Source: Prevotella sp.
GTDB taxonomy: Bacteria > Bacteroidota > Bacteroidia > Bacteroidales > Bacteroidaceae
NCBI GenBank assembly: GCA_017476785.1
Contig: JAFUZD010000069.1
Span: 66,028-109,953, forward strand
Direction: 5' to 3'
Length of the DNA: 43,926 nt
Positions 27,176 through 35,501 of this stretch are shown here, piece after piece. Below the pieces are notes generated by a model, which was not told the DNA's origin, searched no databases, and saw only the letters and a list, made by a program, of their open reading frames with translations. Both the position numbers and the translations under genes were made by a program. Numbering within the stretch: the stretch's first letter is position 1; each line of letters opens with the position of its first letter.

Positions 27176-29041
27176 ATGGCAGAACAATTAGAAGTGAAAG
27201 AGCTGGACCACGTGGTGGTTCGCTTCTCGGGTGATTCCGGCGACGGTATGCAGCTGGCCGGCAACATCTTCTCTACGGTCAGTGCCACCGTGGGCAACGG
27301 CATCTCTACATTCCCCGACTACCCCGCAGACATCCGGGCTCCGCAAGGCTCACTGACGGGCGTCAGCGGATTTCAGGTGCACATTGGTGCCGGCCGCGTG
27401 TACACACCGGGCGACCAGTGCGACGTGCTGGTGGCAATGAATGCTGCCGCGCTGAAGACACAGCTGAAGTATGCCAAGCCGCAGGCTACCATCATCATCG
27501 ACACCAATTCGTTCGGACCGAACGACCTGAAGAAGGCGCAGTTCCAGACTGACGACTATCTGGGCGAGCTGGGTGTTGACCCCGACCGCGTCATCCAGTG
27601 CCCACTGACACAGATGGTGAAAGACTGTCTGGCAGACTCGGGCCTCGACAACAAGTCTGTCCTGAAGTGCCGCAATATGTTTGCTCTCGGACTGGTGTGC
27701 TGGCTGTTCAACCGCGATCTGGAGCTGGTGAACAACTTCCTGCGCGAGAAGTTCGCTAAGAAACCTGCCATTGCAGAGAATAACATCAAAGTGGTGCAGG
27801 CTGGCTATGACTACGGCCACAACACCCACTCGAGCGTGCCCGCCACCTATCGCATTGAGTCGAAGGAGAAAGTGGCAGGACGCTATATGGACATCACCGG
27901 CAATAAGGCCACGGCCTATGGGCTGATTGCTGCCGCTGAGCGCGCAGGGCTGCGCCTCTTCCTCGGCAGCTATCCCATCACGCCGGCCACCGACATCCTG
28001 CACGAGCTGTCGAAGCATAAGTCGTGCGGAGTCATCACCGTGCAGTGCGAGGACGAAATCAGCGGTGCAGCCTCGGCCGTGGGTGCTGCGTTTGCTGGTG
28101 CGCTGGCCGCCACCAGTACCTCGGGACCCGGCATCTGCCTGAAGAGCGAGGCCCTCAATCTGGCCGTCATCGACGAGCTGCCGCTCGTGGTCATCGACGT
28201 GCAACGCGGCGGTCCCTCCACGGGTCTGCCCACCAAGAGCGAGCAGACCGACCTGCTGCAGGTGCTCTACGGTCGCAATGGCGAGAGCCCGATGCCCGTC
28301 ATCGCCGCCCTCAGTCCTACCGACTGTTTCGATGCTGCCTACGAGGCCGCCAAGATAGCGCTGGAGCACCTGACGCCCGTCGTCCTGCTTACCGATGCTT
28401 TCATCGCCAACGGCTCCAGTGCGTGGAAACTGCCGGTGCTAAGCGAGCTGCCTGCCATACAGCCGCACTACGTAACGCCGGAGCAGAAGGACAACTACAC
28501 GCCTTACGAGCGCGACGAGGAGACGAAGGTGCGCTACTGGGCCATCCCCGGGCAAGAGGGTTATACCCATATCCTCGGCGGACTGGAGAAGGACGGCCGC
28601 ACCGGTGCCATCTCTACCGACCCCGAGAATCACGACCAGATGTGCCGCCTGCGTGCCGAGAAGGTGGCTCGCATCCCTGTGCCCGACTTGCAGGTGCAGG
28701 GCGATGCCGATGATGCTGACCTGCTCATCGTGGGCTTCGGCAGTACCTACGGCCATCTCTATTCGGCTATGGATGAGCTGCGCAGCCGCGGTCACAAAGT
28801 GGCACTGGCGCAGTTCCGTCACATTAATCCGCTGCCCAAGAACACGGCCGACGTCCTGCTGAAGTACAAGCAAGTGGTCGTAGCCGAGCAGAATCTCGGT
28901 CAGCTGGCCGCCTATCTGCGTTCGAAGGTCGACGGCTTTACGCCTGTGCAGTACAACGAAGTGAAGGGACAGCCTTTCGTGGTTTCCGAACTTGTGAAAG
29001 CTGTAGCCCCCCTCCTTGCCTCCCCCGAGGGGGAGGAATAG
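27176..29041 (+). CDS. korA: 2-oxoglutarate:ferredoxin oxidoreductase, alpha (fused gamma-alpha) subunit
   Basis: A 621-aa subunit with the gamma-type domain first (VVRFSGDSGDGMQLAGNIFS, residues 10-180) and then the alpha domain (about 205-600; GSYPITPATDILHELSKH, QCEDEISGAASAVGAA, SGPGICLKSEALNLA). With KorB it oxidatively decarboxylates 2-oxoglutarate (or runs the reductive direction) using CoA, TPP and ferredoxin in the cytoplasm. The last dozen residues (APLLASPEGEE) are encoded by a GC-rich inverted-repeat arm (29007-29036), and the stop follows directly. A DUF559 gene intervenes before korB, splitting an operon normally adjacent in relatives. Confidence 0.94.
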   Translation: MAEQLEVKELDHVVVRFSGDSGDGMQLAGNIFSTVSATVGNGISTFPDYPADIRAPQGSLTGVSGFQVHIGAGRVYTPGDQCDVLVAMNAAALKTQLKYAKPQATIIIDTNSFGPNDLKKAQFQTDDYLGELGVDPDRVIQCPLTQMVKDCLADSGLDNKSVLKCRNMFALGLVCWLFNRDLELVNNFLREKFAKKPAIAENNIKVVQAGYDYGHNTHSSVPATYRIESKEKVAGRYMDITGNKATAYGLIAAAERAGLRLFLGSYPITPATDILHELSKHKSCGVITVQCEDEISGAASAVGAAFAGALAATSTSGPGICLKSEALNLAVIDELPLVVIDVQRGGPSTGLPTKSEQTDLLQVLYGRNGESPMPVIAALSPTDCFDAAYEAAKIALEHLTPVVLLTDAFIANGSSAWKLPVLSELPAIQPHYVTPEQKDNYTPYERDEETKVRYWAIPGQEGYTHILGGLEKDGRTGAISTDPENHDQMCRLRAEKVARIPVPDLQVQGDADDADLLIVGFGSTYGHLYSAMDELRSRGHKVALAQFRHINPLPKNTADVLLKYKQVVVAEQNLGQLAAYLRSKVDGFTPVQYNEVKGQPFVVSELVKAVAPLLASPEGEE

Positions 29042-29508
29042 TTACCTTTTGCGGTGGCATACGATTACCAGACGGCCGACCCCATCCTGTATGGAATCCT
29101 GAAGGGCTATGCAAAGGAGAACCGACAGCACCCGACCGAGGCAGAGTCTGTGTTGTGGCAATGCCTGAAAGGCCGTGGGTTAGGCGTGAGTTTCAAGCGA
29201 CAGCACGTCATCGGTGAGTATATTGCAGACTTTGTCTGTATAGCTTCAAGGCTGATTATAGAATTAGACGGAGGCTATCACCAGTTGTCAGAGCAGCAGA
29301 CCAGTGACGAAGCACGTCAGCAATGGTTGGAGTCGCAGGGCTTCGCGGTAATCCGGTTCACCAACGAAGAGGTAATGGGAGATATTGAGCACGTAATAGA
29401 GACAATAGAGCAACATTTATAAAAGAACAAACAGTAACAAGATTATGATAGCAAATACCGACAGCAAAACGATGATTCCCTCCCCCTCGGGGGAGGAAAG
29501 GTGGGGGG
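29007..29508. mobile_element. Candidate mobile unit: DUF559 gene between 30-bp inverted repeats
   Basis: Left arm 29007-29036 and right arm 29479-29508 are inverted repeats identical at 28 of 30 positions. Each holds the perfect palindrome CCTCCCCCGAGGGGGAGG (inner) and a run of six C or G (outer). Between them are one DUF559-type nuclease gene and the korB start codon. The arms lie inside the korA 3' end and korB 5' end, and are read in frame in both. No target-site duplication is evident. No named element family is recognised; mobility is inferred from structure and from related arms elsewhere in the window. Confidence 0.6.
29054..29422 (+). CDS. DUF559 domain protein (VSR-like PD-(D/E)XK endonuclease fold)
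   Basis: 122 residues covering a full DUF559 domain: TEAESVLW (28-35), GVSFKRQHVIGEYIADFVC with Asp59, LIIELDGGYH with Glu70, Asp72 and His76, and a C-terminal FAVIRFTNEEV strand-helix. DUF559 belongs to the very-short-patch-repair endonuclease group; the acidic residues for a catalytic site are present. The start is GTG at 29054, 12 bp after the korA stop; no ATG suits the full domain. It lies between korA and korB inside an inverted-repeat pair and is co-oriented with them, so it would be transcribed with the kor operon. It has no metabolic link to KorAB. Biological role of free-standing DUF559 proteins is not established. Confidence 0.88.
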   Translation: MAYDYQTADPILYGILKGYAKENRQHPTEAESVLWQCLKGRGLGVSFKRQHVIGEYIADFVCIASRLIIELDGGYHQLSEQQTSDEARQQWLESQGFAVIRFTNEEVMGDIEHVIETIEQHL

Positions 29509-30500
29509 CCTCCGACTACAAGAAAGGACAGCCGCGGTGGTGTCCCGGCTGCGGTGACCACTTCTTCCTCGCCTCACTGCATAAGGCAATGGCCGAGGTG
29601 GGCGTGGCTCCGCACAAAATGGCCGTCATCTCGGGTATCGGATGCTCCAGCCGACTGCCATACTACGTCAACACGTATGCGATGCAGACCATCCACGGTC
29701 GCGCCGCTGCCATCGCCACGGGTGCTAAGGTGGCTAACCCCGACCTCTGTGTGTGGCAGGTGAGCGGCGACGGCGACGGACTGGCCATCGGCGGCAACCA
29801 CTTCATTCACGCGATGCGCCGTAACATCGACCTCAATATGATTCTGCTCAACAACCGCATCTACGGCCTGACCAAAGGACAGTACAGCCCCACCAGTCCC
29901 CGCGGCTTCGTCTCGAAGTCGAGCCCTTATGGCACGGTGGAGGATCCTTTCCGCCCGGCAGAGCTCTGCTTCGGTGCGCGCGGTCATTTCTTCGCTCGCA
30001 GCGTAGCCACCGATGCGGCCGAGACACAGGCCATCCTCAAAGCGGCCTATCTGCATAAGGGTGCCTCGGTATGCGAGATTCTGCAGAACTGCGTCATCTT
30101 CAACAATGGCTGCTATGACCCCGTCTACACGAAAGAGGGACGCTCGAAGAACGCCATCTACGTGCGCCACGGCGAGAAGCTGGTGTTCGGTCCCAACTCG
30201 GAGTATGGCCTCGTGCAGGAGGGATTTGGCCTGAAGGTGGTGGAAATCGGTAAGGACGGCTATACGCTCGACGACGTGCTCGTCCACGATGCCCACTGCG
30301 AGGACAACACGCTGCAACTGAAGCTGGCGATGATGTCCAACGAAGACGGCTTCCCCATAGCCCTCGGTGTCATCCGCGACGTGGAGGCTCCCACCTACGA
30401 TGCTGCCGTGCATCAGCAGCTGGCCGAGGTCTCGGCGCAGAAGAAGTACCACAGCTTCGCTGAACTGCTGGAAACCAATGATACGTGGGAGGTGAAGTAA
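29445..30500 (+). CDS. korB: 2-oxoglutarate:ferredoxin oxidoreductase, beta subunit
   Basis: A 351-aa TPP-binding subunit. Visible are the WCPGCGDHFF motif (about residues 32-41), GCSSRLPYYVNTY, and the TPP/Mg motif GDGDGLAIGGNH..LNMILLNNRIYGLTKGQ. It forms the oxidoreductase with KorA. The N-terminus is unusual: residues about 12-22 (PSPSGEERWGA) are encoded by the right inverted-repeat arm (29479-29508), and the family sequence begins near SDYKKGQPRWCPGC. The ATG at 29445 lies inside the candidate element, 22 bp after the DUF559 stop. No internal ATG is available before the conserved part, so the repeat-encoded leader is probably translated. Confidence 0.95.
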   Translation: MIANTDSKTMIPSPSGEERWGASDYKKGQPRWCPGCGDHFFLASLHKAMAEVGVAPHKMAVISGIGCSSRLPYYVNTYAMQTIHGRAAAIATGAKVANPDLCVWQVSGDGDGLAIGGNHFIHAMRRNIDLNMILLNNRIYGLTKGQYSPTSPRGFVSKSSPYGTVEDPFRPAELCFGARGHFFARSVATDAAETQAILKAAYLHKGASVCEILQNCVIFNNGCYDPVYTKEGRSKNAIYVRHGEKLVFGPNSEYGLVQEGFGLKVVEIGKDGYTLDDVLVHDAHCEDNTLQLKLAMMSNEDGFPIALGVIRDVEAPTYDAAVHQQLAEVSAQKKYHSFAELLETNDTWEVK

Positions 30501-30539
30501 AAGCAGCTTTCCTCGACTTTCCGTAACTTGGCAGGCAGA

Positions 30540-31514
30540 ATGAATCTTGACGGCAAGCGAAACGGTGCCCGCGTAGGTGAGATAGACTTCATCAAATGCG
30601 TGATGATTCTGCTGATGATCGCGTTCCATATCGTGTACATCGGCGATACTTATCCGGCGGCCAAGCGGTTGGTGTATACCTTCCATATGCCGGCATTCCT
30701 CCTTATCTCGGGCTATCTGATGAATGTCGGCAAGCAACCGCGGCAGTTCCTGCGGTCGATGCTGTGGCTCTTCGTTCCCTATGTGGTGATGGAGCTGGCC
30801 TATACGTTGATGGCCGCCGTGCTGCCCATCCGTGAGCACATCGACCAGCTGACGGTCGGCGTTGTCGTGCGCAATCTGCTGCTCACGCCCATCGGTCCCT
30901 ACTGGTATCTGCATACATTGCTGCTCTGCGGCCTTTGTTACTACGTCGTAGCCAGTCTGCCACGGCTCTATCCACCGATAAAGGCAGCCCTATTGGCGGT
31001 GATTTACGCCCTCTTGGGTGAGGCTTTTGGCCTCTTGTCTACCTCTTGTGCGTTCTATTTCCTCGCTGGTGCCGTTGTCCGGCAGTCAGGGCATACGCTG
31101 CTTGGCGTCATCCGCCCGTCGCTCTGGGCCGCCCTGCCGCTGGTGGTGCTGGCCTTCTTTCCTTCGCAACACGACAAAGCGATGCCGGGTGGCATCGCTA
31201 TTGTTTGGTGTGCAATGAGCCTTTCGGCCGCATTCTATGCTTTGTTGAAAGACGGTATGGTGCGCGACGGGGCACTGCTCATTGGTCGCCATACGCTGCT
31301 GCTGTTGCTCTTCTCGCCCATCTTCACCGCGCTGGCTCGTCTGTACCAGCCATTGCTGGTCGGCCGGCTCGACCCTTCAGGCATCGTTTTCCTGTCTGTC
31401 ACGCTGTTGTTAGCTGTCGGTGGCAGCCTGCTCATCGGTCTCTTGCTCGATGTCCTCGGCCTCTCACGCTGGCTTTTCGGTCGCCGCTGTCTCTTGTCGG
31501 CGGGCGTAAGCTAA
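30540..31514 (+). CDS. Acyltransferase 3 family membrane protein
   Basis: 324 residues from ATG 30540 with about ten membrane helices. The N-terminal EIDFIKCVMILLMIAFHIVYIGD holds the active-site His typical of acyltransferase-3/OafA-type proteins, followed by FHMPAFLLISGYLM. These enzymes O-acetylate surface glycans or other exported molecules using cytosolic acyl-CoA. It begins 39 bp after korB, same direction, with no separate promoter seen. Substrate unknown. Confidence 0.88.
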   Translation: MNLDGKRNGARVGEIDFIKCVMILLMIAFHIVYIGDTYPAAKRLVYTFHMPAFLLISGYLMNVGKQPRQFLRSMLWLFVPYVVMELAYTLMAAVLPIREHIDQLTVGVVVRNLLLTPIGPYWYLHTLLLCGLCYYVVASLPRLYPPIKAALLAVIYALLGEAFGLLSTSCAFYFLAGAVVRQSGHTLLGVIRPSLWAALPLVVLAFFPSQHDKAMPGGIAIVWCAMSLSAAFYALLKDGMVRDGALLIGRHTLLLLLFSPIFTALARLYQPLLVGRLDPSGIVFLSVTLLLAVGGSLLIGLLLDVLGLSRWLFGRRCLLSAGVS

Positions 31515-31521
31515 AAGATGC

Positions 31522-32265
31522 CTATTCCACCGTCATCCATTCATCTTCTTCGGTGGGATCAATGTGCCCCTCGGGGTCAGGGTCGGCGTTGGGGCCGATG
31601 ATGGTGTTGGGGTCGGGGCGGTAGGCCTCGGGGTTGTGCAGCAGCATCTGCTGCGTTTGGGTGAGGACGGTCTCGAAGGCCGTGATGAGCTCGCCGTTGC
31701 CTACGGTGAGGGTGCGCTGTATGTCGCTGCCCTCCCACTTGACGTTGCCCGTGAAGTTGACGGTGAGGCTCTCGGCACCACCGCCCACGGGCGGGTCGTA
31801 GTTGGCCGGTGCGGCGTGGAAGCTGACCTTGCGGACGGCCAGTGCCTGCTGGAACCGCTGGTACTGGGCGGTGGTGAGGGTCTCGTCGGCCGTGACGAAG
31901 TCGACCACGCCGTCGCCGCTGTCGTAGCCGTAGTGCACGTAGACGCGCGAGCTGTGGGGCGTGATGATGACCGAGTACTGCCACGCGTATTCTGGTGGCA
32001 AGGAGCCGTTGTCGCAGCAGTAGGTAAACTGCGTGGCACTCTTCATCTGCTGTAGGGTCAGCTGCTTGCGGCCGATGGCGGTGTTGGAATGGCTGTGGGA
32101 GCCGCTGTTGCTGTGTTGTTGCAGGGCTTGCCCTATCTTTTGGCGGCGCAGTTTCTGCTGTATCTGGTTCAGCTGGTGGCTGTTGTTGCCCGTCTGCTGG
32201 GCACTGGCGGCTGTCGGGATGACGAGCAGGGCGGCCAGCAGGATGTGTACGAGATGTCTGTTCAT
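31522..32265 (-). CDS. Secreted protein of unknown function
   Basis: 247 residues from ATG 32265 (an upstream extension has no support). Signal peptide MNRHLVHILLAALLVIPTAASAQ, then a Gln/Asn/His-rich linker (about 25-65), a beta-rich domain containing YCCDNGSLPPEYAWQYSVI and YVHYGYDSGDG, and an acidic Pro/Asp-rich C-terminus. I recognise no family. Convergent with the acyltransferase gene (7 bp apart); promoter -7 box at 32305-32312. Confidence 0.78.
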   Translation of the reverse strand: MNRHLVHILLAALLVIPTAASAQQTGNNSHQLNQIQQKLRRQKIGQALQQHSNSGSHSHSNTAIGRKQLTLQQMKSATQFTYCCDNGSLPPEYAWQYSVIITPHSSRVYVHYGYDSGDGVVDFVTADETLTTAQYQRFQQALAVRKVSFHAAPANYDPPVGGGAESLTVNFTGNVKWEGSDIQRTLTVGNGELITAFETVLTQTQQMLLHNPEAYRPDPNTIIGPNADPDPEGHIDPTEEDEWMTVE

Positions 32266-32304
32266 TGTTTTCTGTTTGGTCTTAATGAGAATGAATGTTG
32301 GTTG

Positions 32305-32312
32305 CAAAGATA
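32305..32312 (-). promoter_or_regulatory. -7 box TATCTTTG of the secreted hypothetical
   Basis: A perfect TATCTTTG on the minus strand, 39 bp before the ATG, directly adjoining the secDF terminator. Confidence 0.7.
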
Positions 32313-32314
32313 CG

Positions 32315-32353
32315 AAAAAAGTCGCACAGCCATCGGGGCGTGCGACTTTTTTT
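32315..32353 (-). terminator. Terminator of secDF
   Basis: GTCGCAC (32321-32327) pairs with GTGCGAC (32340-32346), flanked by A6 and T7, so it can work on both strands. It lies 25 bp after the secDF stop and next to the following promoter. Confidence 0.85.
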
Positions 32354-32377
32354 ATGTTATCGCGGTTATGCCTGCTT

Positions 32378-35300
32378 CTATGCTTCGGCAGCCTCGCTCT
32401 CGCGGATGGTCTTCTTCATTACGAGGAAGGCCGTGGGTGCTGCAATGAAGATAGACGACAGCGTGCCGAACACGACGCCGAGAATCATTGCGAAGGAGAA
32501 CGAGCGGATGCTGTCACCACCGAGGATGAAGATACAGAGCAGCACGATGAGCGTCGTCACCGACGTATTGATGGTACGAGCCAGCGTCTGGTTCAGCGAG
32601 TCGTTGAACAGCGTCTGGTGGTCGCGCTTGCTGTACAGCTGGAAGTTCTCACGGATACGGTCGAACACCACCACCTTATCGTTGATAGAGTAGCCAATCA
32701 CGGTCAGGATGGCACCGATAAACGTCTGGTCAATCTCGAGCGACATCGGCAGGATGCCCCAGAAGATGGAGTAGCAGCCGATGACAACCAGTGCATCGAG
32801 TGCGAGTGCAACGGTAGAACCTACGGAGTAGGCCACGTCGCGGAAGCGCAGCAGGATGTAGAGGAAGATGGCGACAAGAGCGATGATGACGCTGATGATA
32901 GCACCGTAGGTGATGTCCTTTGCCACCGACGGGCCCACCTTTGCCGAACTGATAATGGAGCCGCCCTGACGCACATCGGGGTTCTTGAAGGCCTCGACGC
33001 TCGACTGGCTGACGAGCTTGGCATTCTTCAGTGCCGTGTAGAGGATGGTCTCAGCCTGATCGTCGACAGCAGGATTGTTGGACTCGATGTCCCAGTTGGT
33101 CGACACACGCACAGTCTTGCCGTCGGTACCGAGGGCAATCACGCTGGTGTTGGCTTCCTGACCCTTATTCTCGCCCATCGTGTTGACGAAGGCACCAGCC
33201 AATACTTGGCGTACCTCCTCGACAGGTGTCTCCTTATCCAGTGTCACTACATAGTTGCGGCCACCGGTGAAGTCGATGCTCTGGCTCAGTCCGCGAACAG
33301 CGAATGAGATGCAGAAGATGATGGCAGCAATGCCCCAGATGGTGTACGACTTCTTGTACATACCCATAAAGTTGAACTTCGTGTTCTGCATCAGGTTCTT
33401 CGAGTAGGCCGTGGCGAAGGTGAGGTTGAGCCACTTGTCTTTCTTCAGACGGTTCTCATAGACCAAACGGGTGAGGAACACAGCGGTGAAGAACGAGCAG
33501 AAGATACCGATGATCCACGTGGTGGCGAAGCCCTTGACAGGACCCGTACCGAAGAAGAGGAGGATGAAACCGGTAATCAGCGACGTGAAGTTAGAGTCGA
33601 AGATGGCCGAGAAAGCGTTGGAGTATCCCTTTTGGAGGGCTTCCTTCACGCTCAGTCCGCGGCGCAGCTCTTCCTTTGTACGCTCATAAATCAGCACGTT
33701 GGCGTCGACGGCCGTTCCCAGCGTCAGCACGATACCGGCAATACCGGGCATCGTCAGTGCGGCTTGGAACGAGGTCAAGATACCCAGCGTGAAGAAGAGG
33801 TTGGCCAGCAACGCTGTGTCGGCCAGCAGACCGGGAATCCAGCCATAGAGCAGAATCATATAAGCCATCAGCAAGACGAAAGCAACGGCGAACGAGAGGA
33901 TACCCTGACGGATAGACTGTGCACCGAGCGACGGACCTACCACCTCTTCCTGTACGATGCGGGTAGGAGCCGGCATCTTACCAGAGTTGAGCGTGTTGGC
34001 AAGGTCTTTCGTGTCTTCGATGGAGAAGTTACCGGTAATCTGCGAGTTGCCGCCGTCGATTTCTACGAGTACGCGCGGAGCGCTGTATACGGCGTCGTCG
34101 AGCACGATGGCCACGGCCTTACCGATGTTCATCTTCGTTATCTGTGCCCAGCGGCGTGCACCGTCGCTGTTCATCTGCATCGAAACGTCCGGACGTCCGT
34201 TCTGGTCGAATCCGTCCTTAGCACTGACGATGACATCGCCCTCCATCGGAGCGCGTCCGTTGGGCTCGGTCACCTTAATGGCGTGCAGTTCGTAGAAGTC
34301 GCCCTTCGTGCCCTCGCCGAAGTCAGCCGGCTTGGCACTCCAGAGCAGTTTGAGGTCAGACGGCAGCACCTGCTGTGCAATGTCGGAATAGATGACCTTA
34401 TTGACCTCAGCCGTGTCGTGCGCCATAGCATAGCCCACAACGCTGAGGCTCTGGCCACCCGTGAGTTGCAGCACTGACAGCAGCGGGTTCTGCTTCTTGG
34501 CCGTAGCCACCGCTTGGGCATCGGCGGCCTTCTCGCTCTTCTTGTTCAGCTTGGCAGCCAGACTGTTGTCGGCAGCTGCGTTGGTAGCAGCAGAATCGGT
34601 CTTCACCGTGTCGGCAGCAGCCACCTCCTCAGCGTCGCCGCCCGTAGCGGCATACTTCGCATTGAGCTGGCGCAGCAGCGGCGCAACTTCCTGACTGTTG
34701 TACGTCTCCCAGAACTCCAGATTGGCGCTTCCCTGCAACAGCTTGCGCACACGCTCGGGCTCTTTGATACCCGGCATCTCGACCATAATACGGCCGCTCT
34801 GGCCTTCGAGCTTCTGAATGTTAGGCTGAACAACGCCGAACTTGTCGATACGGTTGCGAACCACGTTGAACGAGTTATCCACGGCCGACTGTACCTCGGT
34901 GCGCAGTGCGCGCTCTACCTCGGCATCGGTCGACTGTGTACCCACCTTATCTTTCATCTGCTGCGTGGCGAACACTTCAGCCAGACGATGACCCGGTGCA
35001 TTCTGCTTGTAATACTTAATGAACAGAGAGATAAAGTCACTCTGGCTCGTCTCTTCCTCTTGCTTGGCCTGTTCCATCGACTTCTTGTAGGCGGGATCCT
35101 GCTTGTGGTCGGCCAGCACGTCAACAACGTCGGGCACCGAAACCTCAAGAATCACATTCATACCGCCCTTCAGGTCGAGGCCGAGGCCGATTTCCATCTC
35201 GCGGCACTGCTTGAACGAATAGATTCCGCAGTACACCTTCTCGTTCATAATCGAGTCGAGGTATGCCTGCCCGGCCTCTTCGCCCATTGCGGCGGCCTTA

Positions 35301-35398
35301 CTTTCGTAGTGGCGCGTCACAAACGAAAAGGACAGGTAGAATATACACACGAGCGTCAGAACAAGTGCGATAAACTTTACAATTCCTTTGTTTTGCAT
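32378..35398 (-). CDS. secDF: Fused protein-export subunit SecDF
   Basis: A 1006-aa fusion of SecD and SecF, the usual form in Bacteroidetes. SecD part: first membrane segment (residues 7-27), the GLGLDLKGGMNVILEV motif, a large periplasmic region, and a membrane block with LGTAVDANVLIYER. SecF part from about 665 with DFTGGRNYVV and GYSINDKVVVFDRIREN. It uses the proton gradient to pull secreted proteins through SecYEG. An Ala/Lys/Asp-rich low-complexity insert (about 250-300) lies in the first periplasmic domain. Promoter TATATTTG at 35445-35452; terminator directly downstream. Confidence 0.97.
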   Translation of the reverse strand: MQNKGIVKFIALVLTLVCIFYLSFSFVTRHYESKAAAMGEEAGQAYLDSIMNEKVYCGIYSFKQCREMEIGLGLDLKGGMNVILEVSVPDVVDVLADHKQDPAYKKSMEQAKQEEETSQSDFISLFIKYYKQNAPGHRLAEVFATQQMKDKVGTQSTDAEVERALRTEVQSAVDNSFNVVRNRIDKFGVVQPNIQKLEGQSGRIMVEMPGIKEPERVRKLLQGSANLEFWETYNSQEVAPLLRQLNAKYAATGGDAEEVAAADTVKTDSAATNAAADNSLAAKLNKKSEKAADAQAVATAKKQNPLLSVLQLTGGQSLSVVGYAMAHDTAEVNKVIYSDIAQQVLPSDLKLLWSAKPADFGEGTKGDFYELHAIKVTEPNGRAPMEGDVIVSAKDGFDQNGRPDVSMQMNSDGARRWAQITKMNIGKAVAIVLDDAVYSAPRVLVEIDGGNSQITGNFSIEDTKDLANTLNSGKMPAPTRIVQEEVVGPSLGAQSIRQGILSFAVAFVLLMAYMILLYGWIPGLLADTALLANLFFTLGILTSFQAALTMPGIAGIVLTLGTAVDANVLIYERTKEELRRGLSVKEALQKGYSNAFSAIFDSNFTSLITGFILLFFGTGPVKGFATTWIIGIFCSFFTAVFLTRLVYENRLKKDKWLNLTFATAYSKNLMQNTKFNFMGMYKKSYTIWGIAAIIFCISFAVRGLSQSIDFTGGRNYVVTLDKETPVEEVRQVLAGAFVNTMGENKGQEANTSVIALGTDGKTVRVSTNWDIESNNPAVDDQAETILYTALKNAKLVSQSSVEAFKNPDVRQGGSIISSAKVGPSVAKDITYGAIISVIIALVAIFLYILLRFRDVAYSVGSTVALALDALVVIGCYSIFWGILPMSLEIDQTFIGAILTVIGYSINDKVVVFDRIRENFQLYSKRDHQTLFNDSLNQTLARTINTSVTTLIVLLCIFILGGDSIRSFSFAMILGVVFGTLSSIFIAAPTAFLVMKKTIRESEAAEA

Positions 35399-35444
35399 CT
35401 TTGTTGATATTGTTATTAATTTATTACTTTTCGATTTTAGCTTG

Positions 35445-35452
35445 CAAATATA
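35445..35452 (-). promoter_or_regulatory. -7 box TATATTTG of secDF
   Basis: TATATTTG on the minus strand, 46 bp before the ATG. Confidence 0.65.
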
Positions 35453-35501
35453 GCTATTTTTTTACACTTTGGAAAATTTATTGCCGATTTTCATTCATTT
35501 T

